A stretch of 27,732 bases of DNA, from the NCBI GenBank assembly GCA_031272345.1, contig JAISTZ010000192.1, forward strand, positions 1-27,732, written 5' to 3'. The notes below the pieces were generated by a model, which was given only the letters and a program-made list of their open reading frames with translations, had not been told where the DNA came from and ran no database searches. This DNA comes from Spirochaetaceae bacterium (GTDB taxonomy: Bacteria; Spirochaetota; Spirochaetia; Treponematales; Treponemataceae). The translations under genes and the position numbers were made by a program. Shown piece after piece: positions 16,632-24,883 of the stretch. How positions within the stretch are numbered: the first letter of the stretch is position 1; each line of letters begins with the position of its first letter.

Positions 16632-17666
16632 ATGTCCAAACGACTTAGACTGGGAATCATCGGCGCGGGGCGGATCGGGAAGCTCCATGCGGAGAACATC
16701 GCCTACGGGGTGCCGGCCGCGGAGATCGCCGCCATTGCCGACGTCAACCTGAGCGCGGAGATGGAAGCCTGGGCAAGGGGCCTGGGGATTCCCAAGGTCA
16801 CCAAAAACCCGGAAGAAATCATCAAATCCGACGTTGACGCGGTGCTGATATGCAGTTCCACCAACACCCACGCGGATTTAACCATAGCCGCGGCCCGGGC
16901 AAAAAAGCACATCTTCTGCGAAAAACCCGTGGACATGTCCGCCCCCAAGGTGCGCGCCGCCCTGGGTGAGGTCAAAAAAGCCGGGGTCAAACTCCAGGTG
17001 GGGTTCAACCGCCGGTTCGACCACAACTTCCGCCGGATCCGGGAAACCGCCCTTTCCGGGGCGATCGGGGACATCCAGATCATCAAGATAACCTCCAGGG
17101 ACCCCGCGCCCCCGCCGGTGTCCTACGTCCGGGTGTCCGGGGGGATCTTCCTGGACATGATGATCCACGACTTCGACATGGCCCGGTTTCAGGCGGGGGC
17201 GGAGATCACCGAGGTCTACGCCGCCGGGGCGGTCCTTGTGGACCCGGAAATCGGCAAGGCCGGGGACATCGACACCGCCCTGGTCACCCTCAAATTCGCC
17301 AACGGCGCCATCGGGGTCATCGACAACTCCCGCCAGGCGGTCTACGGCTATGACCAGCGCCTGGAGGTTTTCGGGTCCAAGGGCGAGGCCAGGGCGGAAA
17401 ACGACACCCCCAGTTCCGTGCGGGTGTCCACCAGGGAGGGCGTCACCGGCGACAAGCCCCTCTACTTCTTCCTGGAGCGCTACAAGGGCGCCTTCGTGGC
17501 GGAAATCAACTCCTTCATCGACGCAACGCTGAACAACAAACCCGTGGAAGTCACCGGGGAAGACGGCCTTGCGGACATGTACGCGGCCCTGGCAGCCGGG
17601 AAGTCCCTGCGGGAACACCGGCCCGTGACAATCGCGGAAATTCTGAAAGACGAAGGAGCGGCCTGA
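16632..17666 (+). CDS. iolG: Inositol 2-dehydrogenase-like oxidoreductase (Gfo/Idh/MocA)
   Basis: This is a 344-residue Gfo/Idh/MocA dehydrogenase. The Rossmann loop is GIIGAGRIGKLHAENI. The catalytic lysine K98 lies in CEKPVD, and D175 and H179 lie in GGIFLDMMIHDFD, matching the K97/D172/H176 triad of B. subtilis IolG. It probably oxidises myo-inositol (or a stereoisomer) to scyllo-inosose with NAD. I start at the ATG at 16632, 6 bases after AGGAGG (16620-16625), and not at an earlier ATG that lies upstream of this site. It is the first gene of a seven-gene operon and ends 1 base before iolB. Confidence 0.88.
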   Translation: MSKRLRLGIIGAGRIGKLHAENIAYGVPAAEIAAIADVNLSAEMEAWARGLGIPKVTKNPEEIIKSDVDAVLICSSTNTHADLTIAAARAKKHIFCEKPVDMSAPKVRAALGEVKKAGVKLQVGFNRRFDHNFRRIRETALSGAIGDIQIIKITSRDPAPPPVSYVRVSGGIFLDMMIHDFDMARFQAGAEITEVYAAGAVLVDPEIGKAGDIDTALVTLKFANGAIGVIDNSRQAVYGYDQRLEVFGSKGEARAENDTPSSVRVSTREGVTGDKPLYFFLERYKGAFVAEINSFIDATLNNKPVEVTGEDGLADMYAALAAGKSLREHRPVTIAEILKDEGAA

Positions 17667-17667
17667 T

Positions 17668-18474
17668 ATGCGGTTCACACACAGGCCCCCGTTCAACCGG
17701 GGATTCACCACCCTGGTGCCCAGGAGCGGCGCCACCGCGGATATGCTCATGGACTTCGGCGTCCTCTCCCAGGGGAGCGGGGATTCGATTACGGACACAA
17801 GCGGCACGGACGAGCGGGTGTGGCTCCTTTCCAGGGGAAGCGCGGTCCTCTCCTGGGAGGGCAAGGAACAGGAAGTCTCCAGGCCCAACCTCTTCGACTT
17901 TTCGCCCTGGTGCCTGTCGGTTCCCGCAAAAACCCCGGTCACCATCAAGGCCGGGAAGGACGGGGCCGAGTGGTATGTCTGCGCCACGGAAAACGCAAAA
18001 AATTTCGCCCCCAGGCTCTTCACCCCGGAGGAATGCCGGAGCGAGATGCGGGGGGAGGGAACCATGAACGAGACCTCCACCAGGGTTGTGCGTACCTGCT
18101 TTGACGACACCACCCGGCCCGAGTCGAACCTGGTGATCGGCGAGGTCATCGGCGTGCCGGGGAAGTGGTCCAGCTACCCGCCCCATCACCACCCCCAACC
18201 GGAGATCTACCACTACCGGTTCCTCCCCGAGCAGGGCTTCGGGCTCACCGCCATCGGGGACACCCCCTACGTCCTGCGCGAGCGGGACACGGTGTGCATC
18301 CGGGAGGGGCAGATTCACCCCCACGTCACCGCGCCGGGGTACGCCATGTGGTACCTCTGGGTGATCCGCCACATCGAGGGCGCCCACTACGGCCCGGCCA
18401 CGGCCACGCCCATCTTCGTGGACGAACACGCCTGGGTGATGGGCCCGCAAGAAAAGATTTGGCAACCAAAATAA
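17668..18474 (+). CDS. iolB: 5-deoxy-glucuronate isomerase
   Basis: This is a 268-residue bicupin of the IolB/KduI family. The metal site is visible in SYPPHHHPQPEIYHYRF (three histidines and a glutamate), with the second-site histidine in GQIHPHVTAPGYAMWYLW. The enzyme isomerises 5-deoxy-D-glucuronate to 2-deoxy-5-keto-D-gluconate in inositol breakdown. It follows iolG by 1 base, with GGAG close upstream of the ATG, and precedes iolD by 12 bases. Length and motifs are complete. Confidence 0.92.
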   Translation: MRFTHRPPFNRGFTTLVPRSGATADMLMDFGVLSQGSGDSITDTSGTDERVWLLSRGSAVLSWEGKEQEVSRPNLFDFSPWCLSVPAKTPVTIKAGKDGAEWYVCATENAKNFAPRLFTPEECRSEMRGEGTMNETSTRVVRTCFDDTTRPESNLVIGEVIGVPGKWSSYPPHHHPQPEIYHYRFLPEQGFGLTAIGDTPYVLRERDTVCIREGQIHPHVTAPGYAMWYLWVIRHIEGAHYGPATATPIFVDEHAWVMGPQEKIWQPK

Positions 18475-18486
18475 AGGGAGAAAATT

Positions 18487-20346
18487 ATGAAGACGATTCG
18501 ATTGACCATGGCCCAGGCCCTGGTCAAATTCCTGGACGCCCAGTACGTCGAGTTTGACGGCAGGGAAAACAAGTTCGTCACGGGCATGTTCGGCATATTC
18601 GGCCACGGGTGCGTCGTGGGCTTGGGGGAGGCCCTGGCGGCGAAGGGCCACGGCATACGGTTCTACCAGGCAAAGAACGAACAGGGGGGCGCCCACGCGG
18701 CCATGGGCTACGCCAAGCAGAACAACCGCCTCAGGATGATGGCCGCCACGAGCTCGATTGGGCCGGGGGCCCTCAACATGGTCACCGCCGCGGCCACCGC
18801 CACGGTGAACCACATCCCCGTGCTCCTTCTGCCCAGCGACTCCTACGCCTGCCGCCAGCCCGACCCGGTCTTGCAGCAGGTGGAGCTGCCCGACGACCCC
18901 ACCAACACCGCAAACGACGCCTTCCGGGCGGTGAGCCGCTACTGGGACCGGGTGAACCGGCCGGAACAGCTCATGACCGCCATGATAAACGCCTTCCGGG
19001 TGCTCACGGACCCGGCGGAAACCGGCGCCGTCACCGTGGCCCTCCCCCAGGACGTGCAGGGTGAGGCCTACGACTACCCGGAGGAATTTTTCCGAAAGCG
19101 GGTGCACCACATCGAGCGCCGGATTCCCACGGCGGCTCAAATTGACCGGGCCGCAGCGCTCCTTCGGGCCGCAAAAAAGCCCCTGGTGATCTGCGGGGGC
19201 GGGGTGCGCTATTCCGCGGCCGGGGAGGCCCTGGAGCAATTCTGCGCTTCCTTCCGCATCCCCTTCGCGGAGACCCAGGCGGGGAAGGGCACGGTCCTCT
19301 GGGACAACCCCTACAACCTCTCCGGCATCGGCACAACCGGCAGCCTTGCGGCGAACAAGCTCGCCAAGGAGGCGGACCTGATCATCGCCGCGGGCACCCG
19401 CCTGGGGGACTTCACCACCTGCTCCAAGTGGCTCTTCCAGAACCCGGCGGTGAAAATCCTCGGAATCAACCTGGCCTCCTCGGACGCCTACAAGATGGAC
19501 GCCGAGCCCATCGTCGCGGACGCAAAGCTCACCCTGGAGGCCCTCACCGGGGCCGCGGCGGGGTACAGCTCCTCCTGGGGGGACAAAATCAAGGCCGCCA
19601 AGGACGAGTGGAACAGGGAAGTTGACCGGCTCTATGCCATAGACGACTCCCAGGGGCTGGCCCAGTCCAGGGTCCTGGGGGAACTGAACGACGTATGCCT
19701 GCCCAGGGACGCCATCGCCCTCTCCGGCTCCGGGTCCATCCCCAGCGACATGCAGCGGGTCTGGCGCACACGGGTCCCCGGGGCCTACCACATGGAGTAC
19801 GGCTTCTCCTGCATGGGCTACGAAATCGCCGCTGCCCTGGGGGTCAAAATCGGCTTCCCGGACCGGGAGGTGGTGGCGATCGTGGGGGACGGGGCCTACA
19901 CCATGCTCCACACGGAGCTCCTCACGGCGGTGCAGGAAAAACAGAAGATCATCGTGGTGGTCTGCGACAACGCCGGGTTCCACTGCATCGACAACCTCCA
20001 GCACAGCCAGGGGATAGACCACTTCGGCAACGAATGGAAGGCCAGGGACGCCGCGAGCGGCAGGCTTGAGGGCGCTTCCGTGCAGGTTGACTACGCCAAA
20101 AACGCCGAGAGCTGGGGGGCAATCGGCCTTCGGGTCCGGACAGCGGCGGAATTCCGGGAGGCCGTAAAGACCGCCCTGGCCGCGGACAGGCCCGTGGTGA
20201 TCGACGCCAAGGTGCTGCCCAAGTCCATGACAAACGGGTACGAGTCCTGGTGGCGGGTGGGCACGGCCCAGGTTTCCCAAAACCCGGAGGTAGAAAAGGC
20301 GGCCAGGGAAATGGCCGCGGAAACCGCTAGGGCAAAACAATTTTAA
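18487..20346 (+). CDS. iolD: 3D-trihydroxycyclohexane-1,2-dione hydrolase (ThDP-dependent)
   Basis: This 619-residue ThDP enzyme of the acetolactate-synthase superfamily has the family's expected length. The cofactor-activating glutamate is in AKNEQGGAHAAMGYAKQ. The central FAD-like/Rossmann part contains ICGGGVRYS. The ThDP/Mg motif is GDGAYTMLHTELLTA through NAGFHCIDNLQ. It hydrolytically opens the six-carbon ring to give 5-deoxy-D-glucuronate, the substrate of IolB encoded upstream. AAAGGGAG precedes the ATG. Confidence 0.94.
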   Translation: MKTIRLTMAQALVKFLDAQYVEFDGRENKFVTGMFGIFGHGCVVGLGEALAAKGHGIRFYQAKNEQGGAHAAMGYAKQNNRLRMMAATSSIGPGALNMVTAAATATVNHIPVLLLPSDSYACRQPDPVLQQVELPDDPTNTANDAFRAVSRYWDRVNRPEQLMTAMINAFRVLTDPAETGAVTVALPQDVQGEAYDYPEEFFRKRVHHIERRIPTAAQIDRAAALLRAAKKPLVICGGGVRYSAAGEALEQFCASFRIPFAETQAGKGTVLWDNPYNLSGIGTTGSLAANKLAKEADLIIAAGTRLGDFTTCSKWLFQNPAVKILGINLASSDAYKMDAEPIVADAKLTLEALTGAAAGYSSSWGDKIKAAKDEWNREVDRLYAIDDSQGLAQSRVLGELNDVCLPRDAIALSGSGSIPSDMQRVWRTRVPGAYHMEYGFSCMGYEIAAALGVKIGFPDREVVAIVGDGAYTMLHTELLTAVQEKQKIIVVVCDNAGFHCIDNLQHSQGIDHFGNEWKARDAASGRLEGASVQVDYAKNAESWGAIGLRVRTAAEFREAVKTALAADRPVVIDAKVLPKSMTNGYESWWRVGTAQVSQNPEVEKAAREMAAETARAKQF

Positions 20347-20356
20347 GGAGATTCTT

Positions 20357-21244
20357 ATGGCAGATATTAGACTGGCGATTGCGCCCATCGGGTGGACCAA
20401 CGACGACCTCCCGGAGCTTGGGGGGGAGATTCCCTTCGAGCAATGCGTGAGCGAGATGGCCCTGGCGGGCTTCCAGGGGAGCGAGGTGGGGAACAAGTAC
20501 CCCAAAGATCCGGCGGTTCTGAACAGGGCCCTGCAACTGCGGGGTCTCACGATTTGCAACGCCTGGTTCAGTTCGTTCTTAACGACCAAACCCTACGCCG
20601 AGGTGGAGGCGGCCTTCATCAAACACCGGGACTTCCTCCACGCCGTGGGGGCCCGTGTCATCGGCGCGGCCGAGCAGGGCCGCTCGATCCAGGGGATGCA
20701 GGACGCCCCCGTGTTCGACGCAAAGCCCTCGTTCACCGACGGGGAATGGAAGAAGCTCTGCGACGGCCTGAACCGGCTGGGCAAGCGGGCCGCCGAGAAG
20801 GACATGAAGCTCACCTACCATCACCACATGGGCACGGGGGTGCAGACCGCCGCAGAAATCGACCGGCTCATGGAGAACACGGACCCGGACCTCCTGGGCC
20901 TCCTCTACGACACGGGGCACCTGGTGTTTTCCGGGGAAGACCACCTGGCCGTGCTGGACAAGTGGGCCCGCCGGATCCGCCACGTGCACCTCAAGGACGT
21001 GCGGAAGCCCCTGCGGGAGCGGGCCCTCGCGGAAAAGTGGTCCTTCCTCCGGGCCGTCAAGGAGGGGGTCTTCACCGTGCCCGGGGACGGGGACGTGGAC
21101 TTCGTCCCGGTCTTCAGCAGGCTCAAGCGGGCGGATTACCGGGGCTGGTGGGTGGTGGAGGCCGAGCAGGACCCCGCCGTGGCCAACCCCCTGGAATACG
21201 CCGTCAAGGCCCGCAAATACATCAAGGAGAAGGCTGGTATTTAG
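20357..21244 (+). CDS. iolE: Inosose (scyllo-inosose) dehydratase
   Basis: This 295-residue TIM-barrel protein of the xylose-isomerase-like fold has the IolE opening (IAPIGWTNDDLPELGGEIPFEQC). The metal-site segments are GSEVGNKYP, LTYHHHMGTGVQ, LLYDTGHLVFSG and HVHLKDVR, followed by WWVVEAEQDP. It dehydrates 2-keto-myo-inositol to the dione that IolD hydrolyses. It starts 10 bases after iolD with AAGGAG, and is followed after 22 bases by the unusual kinase-racemase-dehydrogenase trio. All three iolE-D-B ring-opening steps are therefore present. Confidence 0.93.
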   Translation: MADIRLAIAPIGWTNDDLPELGGEIPFEQCVSEMALAGFQGSEVGNKYPKDPAVLNRALQLRGLTICNAWFSSFLTTKPYAEVEAAFIKHRDFLHAVGARVIGAAEQGRSIQGMQDAPVFDAKPSFTDGEWKKLCDGLNRLGKRAAEKDMKLTYHHHMGTGVQTAAEIDRLMENTDPDLLGLLYDTGHLVFSGEDHLAVLDKWARRIRHVHLKDVRKPLRERALAEKWSFLRAVKEGVFTVPGDGDVDFVPVFSRLKRADYRGWWVVEAEQDPAVANPLEYAVKARKYIKEKAGI

Positions 21245-21266
21245 TCATTTTACAAGGAGTTAGATA

Positions 21267-22532
21267 ATGCGTTTTGGAATCAATACCCTCGACGATATTG
21301 ACGTGCGGGGCAAGACCGTCCTGTGCCGGATCGACATCAACGAGCCCGTGGACAAAAGGACCGGGGAGCTCAAGGACACCACCAGGATCGAAAAATGCGT
21401 GTCCACCCTCAGGGAGATTTCCGGCAAGGGCGCAAAGCTCGTGCTCATGGCCCACCAGGGGAGCGACATCGAGTACAAGAATTTCTACACCACCGCCCCC
21501 CACGCAAAGGCCCTGGAGAAATTTCTTGGACAGCCTGTCAAGTTCATGGACGACGTGTGCGGCCCCGCGGCCAGGGAGGCGATCACGGCGCTCAAGGCCG
21601 GGGAAATTCTCCTCCTGGACAACGTGCGGTTCCTTTCGGAGGAGCAGACCCTCTTCGAGCAGAATCTGGGGCTCTCCCACGAGGAACAGGCGAAGACCCT
21701 CCTGGTGCAAAAACTCGCGCCCCTGGGGGACCTCTACGTGTGCGACGCCTTCGCCGCCAGCCACCGGGACCAGCCCTCCCTCTGCGGCTTCGAGCAGGTC
21801 CTTCCCTCAGCCATGGGGCGGCTCTTCGAGGAGGAGTTCTGCGTCATCTCGGACATCATGGAAAACCCAAAGCGGCCCTGCGTGTTCGTCCTGGGGGGCG
21901 CAAAGATAAACGACGCCTTCCTCATGATGACCTCGGTGCTGAAGGCCGGGGCCGCGGACACAATTCTCGCCGGGGGGCTGGTGGGGCAGGTGCTCCTCTG
22001 GGCCCAGGGCGCGGACATCGGGGAAGGCTCCAGGGCATTCATCCGCAAGCAGGGCTACGGGGGTCTCGTTGACACGGGGAAGCAGCTCCTGGGCTCCTAC
22101 GGCAACAGGATCGTGCTGCCCGTCGATTCGGCGGTGTTGGAGAAGGGCAAACGGGCCGAATACGGTCTGGAATCCCTCCCCAGGGACGCAAACGTGCTGG
22201 ACATCGGGGGCAAAACCGCGGCCCTGTTCCGGGAGCACATCCTGGGGGCAAAGACCGTGTTCGTGAACGGGCCCGTGGGGGTCTTCGAGGAGCCGGAGAC
22301 CGAGGCGGGCACCAAACTCGTGTGGGACGCCCTGGGCGACACCGAAGCCTACACGGTCTTAGGGGGCGGGGACAGCATCACGGCAACAAAAAAATACGGC
22401 AAGACCGCCCAGGTGAGCTACATCTGCACCGGCGGGGGCGCGCTCATCCGGTTCCTCACCGGGGAGGAGCTCCCGGTGGTCAGGGCGCTCCGTCACGGAA
22501 GCGGCATAAAAACCAAAGCGCTCCAGGGGTGA
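21267..22532 (+). CDS. pgk: Archaeal-type phosphoglycerate kinase
   Basis: This is a 421-residue PGK-family protein. Substrate residues are kept: R21, D23, N25 (CRIDINEP), R40, H63 (MAHQGSD), R121 (LLDNVRF), H166 and R167 (AASHRDQPS). So are the catalytic lysine loop (VLGGAK) and the nucleotide loops (NGPVGVFEE, LGGGDS, TGGGA). The wording of several blocks follows archaeal PGKs (Pyrococcus-like AHQG, DAFA.(S/A)HR.QPS, THGGA-type C-end with GEELPV.RAL) rather than bacterial ones. The residue after HQG is Ser where bacterial enzymes have Arg (SHLGRP). The known reaction is 1,3-bisphosphoglycerate plus ADP to 3-phosphoglycerate plus ATP. Context in an inositol operon suggests ATP recovery from a pathway-derived acyl phosphate. 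Confidence 0.9.
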   Translation: MRFGINTLDDIDVRGKTVLCRIDINEPVDKRTGELKDTTRIEKCVSTLREISGKGAKLVLMAHQGSDIEYKNFYTTAPHAKALEKFLGQPVKFMDDVCGPAAREAITALKAGEILLLDNVRFLSEEQTLFEQNLGLSHEEQAKTLLVQKLAPLGDLYVCDAFAASHRDQPSLCGFEQVLPSAMGRLFEEEFCVISDIMENPKRPCVFVLGGAKINDAFLMMTSVLKAGAADTILAGGLVGQVLLWAQGADIGEGSRAFIRKQGYGGLVDTGKQLLGSYGNRIVLPVDSAVLEKGKRAEYGLESLPRDANVLDIGGKTAALFREHILGAKTVFVNGPVGVFEEPETEAGTKLVWDALGDTEAYTVLGGGDSITATKKYGKTAQVSYICTGGGALIRFLTGEELPVVRALRHGSGIKTKALQG

Positions 22533-22536
22533 ACCG

Positions 22537-23787
22537 GTGGAACTGGAGATCGGATTCGGCACAACCCCCCAAAGGGTGACAATCCCCGACTCAAACCTCG
22601 CCGGCGTGCTCCTCCCCAACAGGGTGGAGGTCACTTTAAAGGGGGAGGCCGCGGTGCGGGACGCCCTGGCCCACCCCATCGGCAGCCCCCGGCTGGGGGA
22701 GCTTGTAAAACCCGGCGAAAAAATCGTCCTCATCACCAGCGACATCACCAGGCCCTTCCCGTCCCACAGGGCGCTCCCGGCGGCGCTGGAGGAGCTTGAG
22801 GGGGCGGGGGTCTCCCTGGGGGACGTAACCCTGGTGTTCGCCCTGGGGAGTCACCGGAAGCACACCCCCGATGAGATGAAGAAGCTCGTCGGGGAGGCGG
22901 TCTTTGCGAAGGTGCGGTGCGTCGACAGCGACAGGGATGATTTCGTTCGCATGGGGAGGACGGCCCTGGGCACACCCGTGGACATAACCCGCGTCGTTGC
23001 CCAGGCGGACAAGCGGGTCGGCCTGGGGAACATCGAGTTCCACTACTTTGCGGGCTATTCCGGCGGGGCCAAGGCGATAATGCCCGGTGTTTCAACCAGG
23101 GAGGCGATTCAGGTGAATCACAGCCGCATGACGCTGCCGGAGGCCGTTGCGGGCCGTCTTGGGGGCAATCCCGTGCGGGAGGACATCGAGGAGGCCCTCT
23201 CCTTCTGTCCCCTCCACTTCATCCTGAACGCCGTGCTGGACGAGCACAAAGAAATCATCTTTGCCGCGGCGGGTCATCCCGTGGAGGCCCACCGGGCGGG
23301 GTGCGCCTTCCTGGACAGGCTCTACAAGGTGGAAATCCCGGAAAAGGCGGACATCGTCCTGGTGTCCCAGGGGGGCGCGCCCAAGGACCTGAATCTCTAC
23401 CAGACCCAGAAGGCCCTGGACAACGCCAAACACGCGGTCAAAGACGGGGGGATCATCATCCTGGTTGGGGCCTGCGGGGAGGGTCTGGGGGAGGCGGTCT
23501 TCCAGGAGTGGATGACCACAGCAACCTCCCCCCGGTCCCTGGTGGAGCGCATCCGGCGGGACTTCCAGCTCGGAGGGCACAAGGCCGCGGCGATCGCCCT
23601 GGTGCTGGAACGGGCGGAGATCTATCTGGTGAGTCAGATGGAGGAGGCCCTTGTGGAGCGCCTCTTCATGCGGCCCTTTGGTTCGGTTCAATCCGCCCTG
23701 GACGGGGCGATGGAAAAAATGGGAAACAACGCCCGGATTCTGGTGATGCCCTACGGGGGATCGACCTTGCCGGCGCTCAAACAATAA
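22537..23787 (+). CDS. larA: LarA-family nickel-dependent hydroxyacid racemase/epimerase
   Basis: This is a 416-residue LarA-family protein. Signatures are TSDITRP (D69, R72), ALGSHR (H106), EFHYFAGYSGGAKAIMPGV (H169, K179) and NHSRM (H195). The H169-K179-H195 spacing equals H174-K184-H200 of Lactobacillus plantarum LarA, the residues of the nickel-pincer cofactor site. Family members racemise lactate or epimerise other 2-hydroxyacids, including aldonates. The start is GTG at 22537, 4 bases after the kinase stop, with a GGGGTGAA-like weak site. LarB, LarC and LarE (cofactor synthesis) are not in the window. Substrate is unknown; an inositol-derived acid is plausible. Confidence 0.9.
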   Translation: MELEIGFGTTPQRVTIPDSNLAGVLLPNRVEVTLKGEAAVRDALAHPIGSPRLGELVKPGEKIVLITSDITRPFPSHRALPAALEELEGAGVSLGDVTLVFALGSHRKHTPDEMKKLVGEAVFAKVRCVDSDRDDFVRMGRTALGTPVDITRVVAQADKRVGLGNIEFHYFAGYSGGAKAIMPGVSTREAIQVNHSRMTLPEAVAGRLGGNPVREDIEEALSFCPLHFILNAVLDEHKEIIFAAAGHPVEAHRAGCAFLDRLYKVEIPEKADIVLVSQGGAPKDLNLYQTQKALDNAKHAVKDGGIIILVGACGEGLGEAVFQEWMTTATSPRSLVERIRRDFQLGGHKAAAIALVLERAEIYLVSQMEEALVERLFMRPFGSVQSALDGAMEKMGNNARILVMPYGGSTLPALKQ

Positions 23788-23805
23788 TTCACAAGGAGGC
23801 ATATC

Positions 23806-24837
23806 ATGGTAAAAGTCGGTGTAGCGGGTTACGGGGTGATCGGTCAGCGCCTCGCGGACGGGGTGGCCCGTCAAAAGGACATGTGCCTGGTGGGTATCGC
23901 GGACCTGGCCCCAACCCTTTCGATCCGGGCCCTGAAGGAGCGGGGGATGCCCTACGCCCTCTACCTGGTGGAAGGGGCGGACAAGGCAAAGTTCGACCAG
24001 GCGGGGATCCCCGTGTCGGGGACCTTCGCTGACCTCATCGGCAAGGTCGACATCATGCTGGATTCTTCCCCCGGCGGGGTGGGCGCAAAGAACAAGGAGC
24101 TCTACGCCAAAGCCGGAGTCAAGGCGATTTTCCAGGGGGGCGAAAAAAACACCGTGGCGGACGTGTTCTTCCACGGGTACGCCAACTACGAGAAGGGCTA
24201 CGGCGCGTCCTACCTCAAGTTGACGAGCTGCAACACCACCGGGCTGATCCGCTCGGTGGACTGTCTGGACCGGGCCTACGGCCTCGACCGGGTGGCAATC
24301 ACCATAATCCGCCGGGTGGCCGACCCCGGGGACTATCACCGGGGGCTCACCAACGCCCTTGAAATCGACAGGGCCCCCTCCCACCAGGCGGTGGACCTGA
24401 TGTCGATCATGCCCCACATCGAAGCCACGGGCATCCTGGTGCACACCCCGGTCACCCACGGGCACATCATCACCGTGCTCGCCCACGCAAAAAAGGGCAG
24501 AATCACCAAAGACCAGGCCCTGGAAGCCTTCAAAACCCACGACAGAATCCGGGTGGTGCGCATCGAGGACGGGTTCAGGGGGAACGCCTCGTTCTTCCGC
24601 TACGCCCGTGACCTGGGCAATCCCAGGGGGGACATGTACGAAATCGGCCTCTGGGAGGACTGTATCGTGGAATCCGGCGACAACATCATGTACGCCATCA
24701 ACATTCCCCAGGAGTCCGTCACCATCCCGGAAACCATGGACGGAATCCGGGCGGCCCTGAAAATGCAGCCGGATTCAAAATCGGCCACCGCCGAGACGAA
24801 CAAGTACCTGGGCATGGCCAGGTGGAAGCAGGGCTGA
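23806..24837 (+). CDS. gap: Archaeal-type (type II) glyceraldehyde-3-phosphate dehydrogenase
   Basis: This 343-residue protein aligns along its length with type II GAPDHs of archaea. It has the Rossmann loop GVAGYGVIGQRLADGV, DSSPGGVGAKN, KAIFQGGEKN, the catalytic cysteine C142 in TSCNTTGLIR, the phosphate-binding IIRRVADPGD, and INIPQESVTIPE near the end. Bacterial GapA has none of this wording. Position 33, lysine in the archaeal NADP-binding enzymes I recall, is aspartate here (GIADLAP), which points to NAD preference. The enzyme makes an acyl phosphate from an aldehyde, the substrate type for the kinase two genes upstream. AAGGAGG lies 8 bases before the ATG. It is the last gene of the operon. 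Confidence 0.9.
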   Translation: MVKVGVAGYGVIGQRLADGVARQKDMCLVGIADLAPTLSIRALKERGMPYALYLVEGADKAKFDQAGIPVSGTFADLIGKVDIMLDSSPGGVGAKNKELYAKAGVKAIFQGGEKNTVADVFFHGYANYEKGYGASYLKLTSCNTTGLIRSVDCLDRAYGLDRVAITIIRRVADPGDYHRGLTNALEIDRAPSHQAVDLMSIMPHIEATGILVHTPVTHGHIITVLAHAKKGRITKDQALEAFKTHDRIRVVRIEDGFRGNASFFRYARDLGNPRGDMYEIGLWEDCIVESGDNIMYAINIPQESVTIPETMDGIRAALKMQPDSKSATAETNKYLGMARWKQG

Positions 24838-24840
24838 GGA

Positions 24841-24883
24841 AGCGCGCGTCCCGGTTGACTTTTTTCCGTGTCACCGGGGCGCT
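24841..24883. terminator. Hairpin between convergent gap and nrdG-like genes
   Basis: AGCGC (24841-24845) pairs with GCGCT (24879-24883), and CCCGGT plus GAC (24850-24859, one bulged T) pairs with GTC plus ACCGGG (24870-24878). The loop contains six T. There is no U-tract after the stem, so it is only a candidate terminator. It overlaps the minus-strand stop codon. Confidence 0.4.

Noticed and set aside
17551..20589. A 1012-residue open frame on the minus strand opposite iolG-iolB-iolD
   Set aside because: Composition is Gly/Val/His/Pro-rich with no recognisable domain, and it lies opposite three clear genes. It is a by-product of GC-rich codon use.
23092..24540. A 482-residue minus-strand frame opposite larA and gap
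   Set aside because: It mirrors the strong coding frames of two recognised enzymes and has no domain or ribosome site.
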